Assembly (NCBI GenBank): GCA_002328865.1
Contig: DCWO01000042.1
Span: 1-26,377, forward strand
Length of the DNA: 26,377 nt
Source of the DNA: Dehalococcoidia bacterium UBA2160
GTDB lineage: Bacteria; Chloroflexota; Dehalococcoidia; Lucifugimonadales; UBA1123
Direction: 5' to 3'
Part shown: positions 8,050 through 17,403 of the stretch, one piece after another
Numbering within the stretch: the first letter of the stretch is position 1
How the letters are laid out: each line of letters opens with the position of its first letter
Position numbers and translations under genes: made by a program
The notes under the pieces: generated by a model
The model's database searches: none
Told to the model about the DNA's origin: nothing
What the model saw: the letters and a program-made list of their open reading frames with translations, nothing else

Positions 8050-9471
8050 ATGCCGATAGAGTACATCGACCTAGCTTACCTGGCCGCGGCGATCCTATTC
8101 ATTCTCGGTTTGAAGGGACTGACCAGCCCGCGGACGGCCGTACAGGGCAACCTGATGGCCGCCTCAGGGATGCTGATCGCGATCGTTGTCACACTCCTGG
8201 ACAAACGAATCGTCAGCTTCGAAATCATCATCGCCGGACTCGTCATCGGAGCACTGATCGGCGTTGTCCTAGCCTATCGCGTGCCCATGACGGGCATCCC
8301 GCAACTGATAGCTGTCTTCAACGGATTCGGGGGCGGCGCCTCCGCATTGGCAGTCGGCGCCGCGCTGGAGGAAGTCCTCAAGGGCGGGTTCGTCGAGGGA
8401 TTCGACGTCCAGCTCATGGTGTCGGTCGCAATCGCAGGTCTGATCGGCGGGCTGTCGTTCCTTGGCAGCGCCGTTGCATTCGGCAAGCTCCAGGGGCTCA
8501 TCCCCGAACGGCCTATCCTGTTGCCCGGCCGGCACGTCGTCAACGCGATCCTGGCGCTCGTCTGCGTTGGGTTGAGCGTTTGGTTGGTCATCGAAGGGAT
8601 CTGGCTGGAGGCGGATACGGCGACATCGCTGCCGTTTTGGATTCTGGTCGCGGTCGCCTCATTACTCGGCTTGTTGCTCGTCATACCCATCGGCGGCGCG
8701 GACATGCCGGTTGTGGTCGCGCTGCTGAACGCCTACTCCGGGTTGGCGGCGGCAGGTCACGGGTGGGTGCTCAACAACAGCGTGCTCATCATCGCCGGAT
8801 CGTTGGTCGGCGCGGCTGGATTCATCCTGACGGCGCTCATGTCAAAGGCGATGAACCGCTCGTTGGTCAACGTCATGTTCGCCGGGGTCGGAGCAACCGT
8901 CGCCACTGCCGCCGACAGTGACGAAATCTATGCGGGACGCGTCAAATCAGCGTCGCCGGACGAAGTCGCGATGCTGATGGACGGGGCCCGGCGAGTCGTC
9001 ATCGCCCCCGGATACGGCATGGCCGTGGCCCAGGCTCAGCACGCCGTGCAGGAGCTGACGATGCTGCTGGAGTCGCGGGGCGTCGAGGTGGAGTTCGCGA
9101 TACACCCGGTCGCGGGACGCATGCCCGGTCACATGAACGTGCTGCTGGCCGAGGCGGATGTCTCGTACGACAAGCTGAAGGACATGGACGAGATCAATCC
9201 AACGTTCCGACAGACCGACGTGGTCCTGGTCATCGGGGCCAACGACGTCGTCAACCCGATGGCGCGAGAGGCGGACCCGTCAATCCCCATCGCGGGCATG
9301 CCGATCCTGGACGTTGACGGCGCGCAGTCGGTGGTCATAATCAAGCGCAGCCTCAGTCCGGGGTTCGCGGGCATCCCCAACCCGTTGTTCGCCGCCGACA
9401 ACACACTGATGCTCTTCGGCGACGCGAGAGCGATGGCCGCTGCGCTCGTGACGGCGCTGCGCGAGGGGTAG
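8050..9471 (+). CDS. pntB: NAD(P) transhydrogenase subunit beta
   Basis: This is the beta subunit: a membrane domain with about eight to nine helices that forms the proton path, followed by the NADP(H)-binding domain III. At 473 residues it is the usual length. Domain III shows VIAPGYGMAVAQAQ (about 317-330), HPVAGRMPGHMNVLLAEA (about 350-367) and IGANDVVNP (about 395-403), all diagnostic for NADP binding. The ATG follows the pntAB TAG with no gap, and GGAGGG lies in the end of pntAB. The gene ends only 14 bases from the end of the converging cytochrome gene, so no separate terminator fits between them. Confidence 0.96.
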   Translation: MPIEYIDLAYLAAAILFILGLKGLTSPRTAVQGNLMAASGMLIAIVVTLLDKRIVSFEIIIAGLVIGALIGVVLAYRVPMTGIPQLIAVFNGFGGGASALAVGAALEEVLKGGFVEGFDVQLMVSVAIAGLIGGLSFLGSAVAFGKLQGLIPERPILLPGRHVVNAILALVCVGLSVWLVIEGIWLEADTATSLPFWILVAVASLLGLLLVIPIGGADMPVVVALLNAYSGLAAAGHGWVLNNSVLIIAGSLVGAAGFILTALMSKAMNRSLVNVMFAGVGATVATAADSDEIYAGRVKSASPDEVAMLMDGARRVVIAPGYGMAVAQAQHAVQELTMLLESRGVEVEFAIHPVAGRMPGHMNVLLAEADVSYDKLKDMDEINPTFRQTDVVLVIGANDVVNPMAREADPSIPIAGMPILDVDGAQSVVIIKRSLSPGFAGIPNPLFAADNTLMLFGDARAMAAALVTALREG

Positions 9472-9485
9472 GGATGATGCGCCTT

Positions 9486-12400
9486 TCAATTCGGCCTCTC
9501 CCAAGATGTCGGGATTGTTTTCAGGCGGTTCGAGCGCATACGAATTCCGGTTATCGCCGCCGCGAAGATGCTTGCCAATACGATAAGGTCCCACGGGCTG
9601 CTAGACGGAACCGGGACAGCCGCCGGAGCAGCCTCCCGATCATCGATCTGTAGCAGATAAGCGACCAGTTGGCCCATCTCGGCAGCGCTCAGGGCATCGC
9701 CGATAATGTGTTCGTCGCTGTTCAATACATCTTCGAGAGTCGATGCTTGGCCGTCGTGCAGATACGGGGCAGTATTCCAGACACCCTTGAGTGTCGGCGT
9801 GTCAAAGCCAACCCCCGCCAACGGTTGCCCAATGCCCAGACCGAAGGAAGGCTTGACTGTGCCCACATCATGGCGCTTGCCGTCCGTAAAAGAGCTTCCG
9901 GAATGACAGAAGCCGCATCGCCGTGATTCGAAGACTGCCCGACCGGCCAAGCCTTCCGAAGTGAGGACCCCGCCCGCGTCGCGATATGGGCTCGGCGGCG
10001 TCTTGGTCAACGAACTCACGTAGGCTGCCAGGTTGTCGAGATCGGAGCTCAGGCCCGCTTTGGGGGAGCCCAGAGGATCGCTCGTATTGGCGAAGTCTTG
10101 GTCGGACATGAAGCCCGTGCCGCCAAACAGCTCACGTATTGGATTCTCAAAATCCTAGACTTCGTCAAAATTGGCACTCCAGTGAAGGTACCCGTGCCCC
10201 ATGCCCGCACGACCGCGAAGGCTGACGGTGTTGCGCAGACCTTCCCCGCCTTGCGTGAAATCCCAAACCTGCTCATCGCTTTCGCCTTCATTGTGGCAAC
10301 TCGCACAACTAACATAACTATCCAGGTTCATGCGCCTGTCAGATGCATTGTAGAAAATCCGTTTGCCGCGCAGGACCTGTTCCATCAGCGCCTCGTTGGC
10401 CACAGTCGAGACCTCGGCGAGCAGGGATGCTGAGTTGCCTGTCCCGTCGACGAAGCTCGTCGTATCGAATACCGATACGGTGCGGGACATGTAGTTGTGG
10501 ACATACAGCTTGCTGCCATCGCCGTTGAAGACCATACCCTGCGGAGCCAGGCCGGTATTCATGGTACCCACGAACCTGACGTTAGCGGCATCGTATATTT
10601 CCACTTTGTTTGTGCCTTGCGTGGCAATAAAGAAGAGGTCGCCAACGGGGCTGAAGATCACCGATTGAGCCATGTCTCTGTCGTTCAGGTCCACCCTCGC
10701 CGCGATGTATTTCTCCGTGTTGGACTGTAGATCAATCTGCGAGACTATCGTTCGGACGAGGCTTTCATACGTTAGGGGTAGGCCGTCTCGGAACAAGCCA
10801 CGGAGAACATTGTCCTTTTTTGAAGCGACGTAGGCCCGCCGACCGTCCGGAGTGATCCTGACTTGATTGAGGTAGTTCGGAACGCCCCTGCCGCTGAATT
10901 CCCTGTCGGGACCCGGGTCTACTTTAAGCTCAAACGTGCGTTTCAGAGTAAACGTGGCGCCGTCTACCTCGTGAACTTCCCCGTGATCCGCCTCCGAGAT
11001 GTAACGCGTGACCAAGATTCGCGACGAGTCACCCGATACGGCGATCCCTCTGGGCTGAGGGCCCATGTCGATGTCTCCCACGATGGCGCCCGACGTAGCC
11101 AGTTTCAGGAGTCTCCCTGTCCCTTGCAACGTGACGTACGCTCCGCTGCCATCCGGACTGAACGCTATTCCATAAGGCCGGCTAGCTACGGGCAGGGTCA
11201 ATTCATTGGTTAAGCCGCCGTCGTTCTTGTCCAGGATGTTGATCGTGGCATCATCTTGGTTGACGATCCAAATGGCGCCGGCTGGAGATTCCGCGAGAGT
11301 CCGAGGGTTGTCACCCACCGGGGCTTCCCAAGCCTTGGTTAAGCCGCTTTGGTTGATTGCGGTTACCGTGTCGTTGTCAGGATTCACGTTGAACGTCTGT
11401 GTCCCATCGTGAATGATGTCGCTCGAAGATACTGCGCGGGTCGCAGTCAGAGGGTTGTGGATGATCTGAATCAGCGAGCAAGAGCCCCTTCCGAACTCAT
11501 TCTGAACCTTCAGCGTGACTCGGTATCTGAACATCGGCTCCGAGTAGATGCCTGTTGGCTTTGAATACGAGTGCTCCGCTGCTGGATCGAGCGCCGGAGG
11601 CGTTGGGGTGTCACCGTCCCCAAAGTACCAGGAATAAGTGATCGGTTGTTTTCCTGAGGAGGAATCGACCGCATAGGCAACACTGGCGTTGGCCTCCGCC
11701 GGTGGGGAATGTTTCAGCACACAACGTGGCAACGATTCAGGATCACCCGTTGAGAAGCGTGACGTGAACGTCCCGCTCGAGTTTCCGACCACGTCTGCGA
11801 TGCCGTCGATCACAACTTCGTAGGTTGTGTTGGGGAACAGCGGCAAATCCGGAGCGAAGTTGACCAGGCCGTCCACGACGCTGTATTTGCCAGGTAAAGC
11901 GGCCCCGCTTAGCGGCCGAACCGCGAACGTCGACGGTCCCAGCGACCCCACGTCGACCGTATCCGACATGGACACGCCAACGCGCGTGGTCAACGCCATG
12001 TTCGAGGCATTATTCTTCGGATGCACCCAGGTGACCTCAGGGCCTTTCGTATCGGCAGCGGCCTGGTGAACTATCAGAGCAGAACCAACTCCATGGTCGT
12101 CGCCCACAAACACCAAATTGCCCAACACCAACGCAAAGTCCTCGTCTCTCTGCTCTAAACCCGACGTGCCGACGCCAATCTGGGTCATGGTCTCTATGTC
12201 GAACTTGGCGTAGCGTTGTGAAAAACCGGAATGAAAGAATCCGTCCTGATATGATCCGTATCCCCCGTTTGAGAAGACGGTGGAATCTCCGAGTTCGCCA
12301 TAGTAAGACATGGCCCCGTCGTGATCCAGATCGTAAATGTACACTTTGTTGGCATCGCCGTTCCCGCCAGAAACAAGAATCTTGCCGGCCGCGAGCGTGT

Positions 12401-13154
12401 GCCCATAGCCGCGCTTCCCGTTGAGCAACTGGATCATCACTGGGTTCGCTGGGTCGCTCAAGTCCATGGTGGCGTATCTGCCGTTTCTAGGCTCTCCGAC
12501 CAGCAACAAGTTGCCGATCGCCAAGACCGAAGAAGGTCCAAACCCGATCTCGTCCGAGCGCACGCGGTTCACAAGCGTCGGGTTGGCAGGATCGGTTGCG
12601 TCGACCACATAAAGTCCTCTGCCGGTGCCCGCCACGTAGACGTAGGGGGCCTGCCAAAACAACCAGAAAGTCCCCGCGTAGTCGATGAACTCGACCTCGC
12701 TCAAAGCCATGTAGCTGACCATTGAAAGTTGGAACGGATCTGTAACATCCCAAAACTGGATGCCCTTTTGGGCCAGCGTCACAATGTAGTCCTTCGGGTA
12801 GCTGTTGCTCCGGCCGATTGAATGAGCCTCGCGGAGACCCACCGTGTCAGCGTTCTTGTAGCTGACGACCACGAACGGATTGCGCGGGTCGGATACATCC
12901 CAAAACTCTATTCCTTGGTTTTCGGGATCGGTTCCGCCATCGCTCGCGTAGATGACCATCAAATAACCATCGACCATGGTGACGGCGCCGTGGCCGCTGG
13001 GGCTCTTGATGATGCTTGCAGGTTTGAACAACTCGTCGGGATTGTAGGTCTTGTTGCCCAATCCCGGCCCCGCCCCATGGGCGGAGTTAGAGGTCGCAAC
13101 GATCAAAACCGCGGTTGTCAACACAGACAGAAGAACGCGTCGAATGGTGTTCAT
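9486..13154 (-). pseudogene. Multidomain beta-propeller/PKD/di-heme cytochrome c gene, interrupted by one in-frame TAG
   Basis: One frame runs the whole length except for a TAG at 10155-10157. In order (numbering from the GTG at 13170-13172): signal peptide (7-33, starting at the better ATG 13154); LVIVD-type propeller repeats with FWDVSDPRNP and FWDVTDP (about 55-370); a Big_5-like Ig domain (about 385-480); a PKD-like domain with SWYFGDGD (about 495-575); a YVTN/YncE-like propeller (about 590-925); then two heme sites, CASCH (956-960) and CGFCH (1086-1090), as in MauG/cytochrome c peroxidase-like di-heme proteins, with TPTLKGVWNTAPYLHDG. A C-terminal helix follows (about 1194-1210). The TAG replaces codon 1006 in NFDEV-stop-DFENPIREL, where relatives I recall have Gln, and separates the two heme sites. 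Without readthrough, the product ends after heme 1. It could be a recent null allele, a strain variant or a base error. Confidence 0.85.
10155..10157 (-). other. In-frame amber codon inside the cytochrome gene
   Basis: TAG stands in the motif GAC GAA GTC TAG GAT TTT. The frame continues without any shift for 223 codons, with family-typical sequence directly on both sides. A single C-to-T change from CAG (Gln) explains it. TAG ends pntAB, pntB, the MFS gene and coxM in this window, so amber is not generally reassigned here. Confidence 0.9.
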
Positions 13155-13491
13155 CGCATAATAAACCACCACCTCAGGGTTTGTGTTCGGTCATGCTATC
13201 ACAGCGACATCCAGAGACGTGTCGAGCGATTGGGGAAGATCGCGTCCGATCGATGATCGCGAACGCTACGGCAGCAGAACGCTCAACAGGGCAACACTCG
13301 TCTGAAGCGAACGAGACTATCCCCGCATTCCGTCGATCAGACTGGGCCTTCCGCATGGGGACTATCGACGTCACGACCTCTTTGGCAGGGCTTTCATCGC
13401 CACCGCTCTGTTCACCGCCGTCGACCCGGCACAGGAATTGGACGAAGGCTGACCATCGATCAACCGGACACACCTGGGTCGCCCTCAGCGC
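13155..13491. other. Gap between two minus-strand genes
   Basis: No coding frame here has a recognisable product, and overlapping frames on both strands lack a ribosome binding site or family motif. The stretch should carry the promoter of the cytochrome gene, but I see no convincing -35/-10 pair. GAGGTGGTGG at about 13166-13175 (minus strand) is the only purine-rich site near the start. Confidence 0.4.
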
Positions 13492-14895
13492 TCACCCGTC
13501 GCGATAGAACGTGGTGTGTGGGAAGAAGTCCTGCCATGCCCAGTCGAAGGCCGAGACCCAGGGGATTTGCTGGAGTGCCTCTCCCTGCAACGCTCCTTCT
13601 GTCGCGACGCCACGGGACCCGTTCCAGGCGCTGTCGGTCTCTGCGTCGACGAGCCGGCCGCTCGGGTCAAGCTCGAACGTCAACTCGATCTGTTGCTCGC
13701 TCTCGGGATCGCTGACACGCCTCAGGTAGACCTGGATGTCGCGCGTTTCAGGATCGACGAAGACCACGACCGGATGTAGGCCGACAGCATCGTTGATGAC
13801 GCGCGCTTCGGCTGCTGCCTTGAAATCATAGGCGACGGCAGAGTCTTCGAGCGCTACGCCGATCACAAAGTCGTCGCGGGTTCCGTGGACAATCCCGTTG
13901 ATTCGGTTTAGGAAGTTGGTCAGGACCGTCGAGTCGGGGTGCTCCGCGAGCCAGGTTTCCCAGGGGGCGATCGACGCCGGTATCAGGGTCAGCGCTGTGC
14001 CCTTGAGGGTCCCCGCCATTGCGGCGCCCCAGGGTTGAGACCATATGCTCTCGGTTTGATGGTCCCACCATGTCATTGCGCGCATGTACAGGGCGCCCTG
14101 GTTGCCAAACGTGAGCGTCTCATCGCCTATCCGCCGGTCATGAACCAGACCGGTGTAACAGATCGGTCACCAGGTGACCAGAATCGGCGCACCTCCGAAC
14201 TGGTCGTTGACCATCTCGTGGGCCCGAAGGGTACGGAGCGGGTATGCGCGGTGTTCGCCGCCGATGCTAACTCCCATGACCAGGTCTTGGGCATTCAAAT
14301 CGACGCTGCCAGCGGATGCGTATTCCGGTTCGTAGACCGGAGTAATGGCATCCCGAGGCAGAAGCTGATTGAATCGAGAACCGTTGATCTCTTTTGGCCC
14401 TGTCGGGTTCAGCTCACGGAACGTGGACGAGATGGGGTCCGCCGCCTGGGCGACCGGAGATGGCGCTACGGTGTTTGAATCGATCTTCGGCGCCTCCTCC
14501 GCGACCGACGTCGGCAACGGTTCAGCCGTTCCGAGACCGGGAGGGGGTGCATCCTGGATGCCAAACAGGCGCGCGGTTGCCGGGATCGGACCCTCCGCTG
14601 ATTCGCCCCGCGACACGGATGGCAGCGGCGAAGGCGGCGGGGTGGCCCCGCCTAGAGTCGCAGGCGCCTGCGAGCGACCAACTTCCGCGGTCGGCGGCGG
14701 CGTTTGAGTCGGTGTCGGTTTGACTTCGACGGCGCCGGGTTGAAACACATCGCGAGCAACCGGCTCAGATTCTGGCACGCTCGATGTCGAACAAGCGACG
14801 GCGATCACGCCGGTGACGCCGACCGCCACGATGAGCGCACGAGCGCCGAATGTTGGCTTGATCTGCAGGTAGAGTCGCCGGATTGTTTGGCCCAT
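13492..14895 (-). CDS. DUF3179 lipoprotein, probable selenoprotein (Sec at codon 243, UxxC)
   Basis: One frame of 467 codons is interrupted only by TGA at 14167-14169 (codon 243). The N-terminus has a hydrophobic segment ending in IAVAC (Cys35, likely lipid-modified), then a Pro/Thr/Ser-rich linker to about 145. The DUF3179 domain follows, with DLVMGVSIGGEHRAYPL and MVNDQFGGAPILVTW. In this family the next residues are CPLC or similar; here they read UGA-PIC, then YTGLVHDRRI and LTFGNQGALYMR, TWWDHQTESIWSQPWG and a conserved C-terminal half. The first Cys of CxxC is thus replaced by UGA in perfect frame, with a SECIS-like hairpin right after it. The true stop is also TGA (13492-13494), with no such hairpin. 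The start ATG has no clear ribosome binding site, so a leaderless mRNA is possible. The function of DUF3179 is unknown to me; a UxxC pair suggests redox or metal chemistry outside the membrane. No selA, selB, selC or selD is in the window. Confidence 0.88.
14126..14169 (-). promoter_or_regulatory. UGA (Sec) codon and bacterial SECIS-like hairpin
   Basis: Reading the minus strand, UGA is at 14169-14167. Nineteen bases later an eight-base loop UGGUUCAU (14147-14140) is closed by the perfect stem CCGGUC/GACCGG (14153-14148, 14139-14134). A lower stem AUCU/GGAU (14163-14160, 14132-14129) can extend it around an internal loop. Known bacterial SECIS elements lie directly after UGA, with the loop about 16-37 bases away and a G among its first two bases; this one meets all three points. 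Confidence 0.8.
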
Positions 14896-15195
14896 GATTA
14901 CATTTGATGCGCTTAGACGGCGGGCGATTTCCAGGGTGCGCGCCTCGAACGGACAGTGATTACGTTTCGCGCCCGACGTTAGGGGACGGCGCTCGCTTTG
15001 TGGCGGAATCTTGCATGCACGGTCCCGGATGTGTCGGGACTCAGGACGAACGGGGGGTTGAGTCGTCAGCCCGACGTTCGCTTTTGTCAGCGCGGTCTGG
15101 ACACCTACAGCCCGGAGCCACTACGATGCCCCTCATCGTAAATTATCCGATGACTCGGGCAACCGCGTCGTCGCGGGCAGTCGGAGGAGCGGATC
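14896..15195. other. Divergent gap between the DUF3179 gene and the spermidine-synthase-like gene
   Basis: This 300-bp stretch should hold the promoters of both divergent genes. A TTGTCA with a poor TACAGC 16 bases later (about 15087-15114, plus strand) is the best candidate, but it is weak. GGAGGAG at about 15183-15189 is the ribosome binding site of the downstream gene. Open frames crossing the gap have no recognisable product. Confidence 0.35.
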
Positions 15196-16725
15196 GTGAA
15201 CATCCTGATGAGCGTAACAACCACTTTGCGGCCGTACTTGATAGTCTTCACTGCCAGCGCTTGCGGCCTGATCATCGAGATCGTGGCCGGCCGGATACTG
15301 GCGCCGACCATCGGCGTGTCTCTATATACGTGGACATCGATCATCGGGATCGTGCTGGCAGGGATCAGCATCGGCGCATACCTGGGCGGAAGGGTCGCGG
15401 ACCGATTCCCGTCGTCGACGACGCTGGGCGTGATCTTGTTGGCAGGGGGCGTGGCGAGCATGAGCATCCTGCCGCTGGTGGACCTGGCGTCCGACGCCTT
15501 CCGACCCGTCCCGTTGCTGCCTCGCATCGTTCTGCTGACCGCGGCGTTGTTCTTCCTGCCAAGCCTCATTCTGGGCATGGTGACGCCGGTGGTCATCAAG
15601 CTCAATCTGCGCGATCTTGCGCACACGGGAAACGTGGTCGGTAAGATCTACGCCGTTTCGACCGCAGGCAGCATATTCGGCACGTTCATCACGGGATTCG
15701 TGCTCATCCAGTTGCTCGGGACGCGCTCGGTGGTAATGATCGTTTCGTTCGTGCTCATCGGGATGGCGTTCGCCTTCGGCAGTGTGTGGCGAGCGAAGCT
15801 GGCCGGACTCGCGATGGGAGGCGCCTTCGCGGGTGTTGTCGTGTACAGCGTCGTGTCGGGCGCCCTGGAGGGGCCGTGCGTAAGCGAGTCGAATTACTTC
15901 TGCATCAAGGTTCGAGCACGAGACATCGACGGGCGAGAGGTGCGGGTGCTGAGCTTGGACGCTCTGGTGCACAGCTACGTCGACGTAGACGACCCCATGT
16001 ACCTGAAGTACTCCTACGAAAAGGTGTTCGCCGACATCGCCACGTTCGTCGGCGCCCGCAATCCCGCGATGAACGTCCTATTCATCGGCGGCGGAGGCTA
16101 CACCATGCCTCGCTTCCTGGAGGTCACCTACCCAGAAAGCAGTCTCGAGGTCGCCGAGATCGACCCCGAGGTGACTCTCGTCGCCGCCGATTATCTCGGT
16201 TTGAGCCGCCGGACACGCATCGTGACCCACAACCAGGATGCTCGCACGTTGATGCAGGACATTGCGCCCGAGACATACGATCTGATCATCGGCGATGCGT
16301 TCAATGACGTGTCGGTCCCTTACCACCTGACGACGTTGGAGTTTGACGAGGCGGTCCTTGACCTGCTGACCCCGGACGGAATCTACGCGGTGAACATAGT
16401 GGACAGGATGCACAGCGGCCGGTTTCTTCGTGCATTCGAGGCGACGATGAAGCGCGTATTCCCATATGTGTACGTCCTGCGCGACAACGACCTCTGGACC
16501 AGCGACGAGCGTTACACGTTCGTCGTGATCGGGTCGCGCACTCCGTTGTCGCACCCGTCGATCGCCACGACGAATCTGTTGGAGGGAAGGCCGCTAACGG
16601 TCCTGAGGTTCATGCCTTCGGGATCGTTCAGGAGCTGGTCCGCCGCCGAGGACGCCGTCGTGCTCACGGACGACTTCGTTCCGGTGGACGGCATGCTGGC
16701 GCCATTGTTCTTCGAAAGCCGGTAG
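15196..16725 (+). CDS. Membrane-fused spermidine synthase-like protein
   Basis: The N-terminal part (about 10-225) has seven or so hydrophobic helices, including LGGRVADRF, which resembles an MFS-type loop, and the family motif VGKIYAVSTAGSIFGTFITGF. The C-terminal part (about 240-505) is a Rossmann-fold methyltransferase-like domain of the spermidine synthase family. It has FIGGGGYTMPR near 293-303, AEIDPEV near 320 and IIGDAFND near 364-371, the position of the active-site Asp. Family members with this fusion are widespread, and their true substrate is often not polyamine, so the product name is generic. The start is GTG at 15196 with GGAGGAG six bases upstream, a strong site. The gene is followed by a hairpin at 16806-16845. 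Confidence 0.9.
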   Translation: MNILMSVTTTLRPYLIVFTASACGLIIEIVAGRILAPTIGVSLYTWTSIIGIVLAGISIGAYLGGRVADRFPSSTTLGVILLAGGVASMSILPLVDLASDAFRPVPLLPRIVLLTAALFFLPSLILGMVTPVVIKLNLRDLAHTGNVVGKIYAVSTAGSIFGTFITGFVLIQLLGTRSVVMIVSFVLIGMAFAFGSVWRAKLAGLAMGGAFAGVVVYSVVSGALEGPCVSESNYFCIKVRARDIDGREVRVLSLDALVHSYVDVDDPMYLKYSYEKVFADIATFVGARNPAMNVLFIGGGGYTMPRFLEVTYPESSLEVAEIDPEVTLVAADYLGLSRRTRIVTHNQDARTLMQDIAPETYDLIIGDAFNDVSVPYHLTTLEFDEAVLDLLTPDGIYAVNIVDRMHSGRFLRAFEATMKRVFPYVYVLRDNDLWTSDERYTFVVIGSRTPLSHPSIATTNLLEGRPLTVLRFMPSGSFRSWSAAEDAVVLTDDFVPVDGMLAPLFFESR

Positions 16726-16805
16726 GGACGCGGGAGGGGATGTTCCATCTCTGGCCACCTCGACGGGACGCCACGACCCCTCAAAATATATTGTCGATGA
16801 CCATC

Positions 16806-16845
16806 GAGGCCAAGCCCGGTGTCCACATGAAGCTACACCGGCCTC
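16806..16845 (+). terminator. Stem-loop after the spermidine-synthase-like gene
   Basis: CCGGTGT (16816-16822) pairs with ACACCGG (16835-16841) around a 12-base loop. GAGG/CCTC (16806-16809, 16842-16845) extends it across a six-base bulge. It lies 80 bases after the upstream stop and just before the promoter-like site at 16863. No T-run follows, so it may be a weak or factor-aided terminator. Confidence 0.4.
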
Positions 16846-16862
16846 AACCGCGTAGTCGAGTC

Positions 16863-16871
16863 TGATACAAT
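16863..16871 (+). promoter_or_regulatory. Extended -10 promoter element
   Basis: TGATACAAT matches the extended -10 form (TGn plus a 5/6 hexamer). No good -35 is seen 17 bases upstream (CTCAAC), which extended -10 promoters tolerate. Transcription would start near 16878, about 100 bases before the thioesterase gene, and could drive the whole 16980-21481 unit. Confidence 0.45.
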
Positions 16872-16979
16872 TGTGCCCACCGCCGACAGCGTCGAGCGTC
16901 AGCCATAGCGCGGACGACGCGGTTTGACGGCTTCTCGCGCAAAAGTGCCGGGTGAGACAACGCAGGAGGTACGACCACA

Positions 16980-17357
16980 ATGACCATGGACAGGTTCGAG
17001 GTAGGCCAAAGTTTCGTGCTGACGGAAAAGGTGACCAAAGAACATACCACCAACCGCATGGGCCGCGAAGGGGCAGACGTTCTGTCCACTCCCGCCCTGC
17101 TTGGACTGATGGAAGGCGCCAGCATCCAGGCGTCGGAGGAGTTCGTGCCCGAAGGTTACACCACCGTCGGCTATGCCGTGGACTCGCTCCGCCACATCGC
17201 ACCGACCGCTATCGGCGAGACAGTGACCGTCACATCCACCCTGAAGGCAGTCGACCGGAACCGGTTAACGTACGAAATCGAGGCGAACGAGGGCGAAAAG
17301 CGGATCGCCAGCGCCACGCACAAGCGGGCGGTGATCTCCACCGACCCCAACGCCTGA
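16980..17357 (+). CDS. FlK-like hot-dog acyl-CoA thioesterase
   Basis: This 125-residue protein fits the fluoroacetyl-CoA thioesterase (FlK) subgroup of hot-dog enzymes, which hydrolyse small acyl-CoA esters. The Thr-Glu-His catalytic set of FlK is present with near-identical spacing: Thr37 in STPAL, Glu45 in LMEGAS and His72 in SLRHIAPT. The TVGYAVDSLRHIAPTAIGE block is diagnostic. AGGAGG lies eleven bases before the ATG at 16980; a second ATG two codons later is less well placed. The gene begins an apparent operon and is 46 bases upstream of a CaiB/BaiF CoA-transferase, which supports a role in acyl-CoA turnover. The glycine-rich details that give FlK its fluoroacetate specificity cannot be judged here. 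Confidence 0.82.
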   Translation: MTMDRFEVGQSFVLTEKVTKEHTTNRMGREGADVLSTPALLGLMEGASIQASEEFVPEGYTTVGYAVDSLRHIAPTAIGETVTVTSTLKAVDRNRLTYEIEANEGEKRIASATHKRAVISTDPNA

Positions 17358-17403
17358 TCCCCGATCCGAGTGGCACCGGACGCGCAACTATCGTGAATCA
17401 GCC

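Noticed and set aside
7749..8921. Long plus-strand frame across pntAB and pntB
   Set aside because: It is an Arg/Gly/His-rich out-of-frame reading of conserved transhydrogenase genes.
10155..10157. TAG in the cytochrome gene as pyrrolysine or a reassigned amber codon
   Set aside because: Several genes in the window end in TAG, and relatives I recall have Gln here, so a CAG-to-TAG change is simpler.
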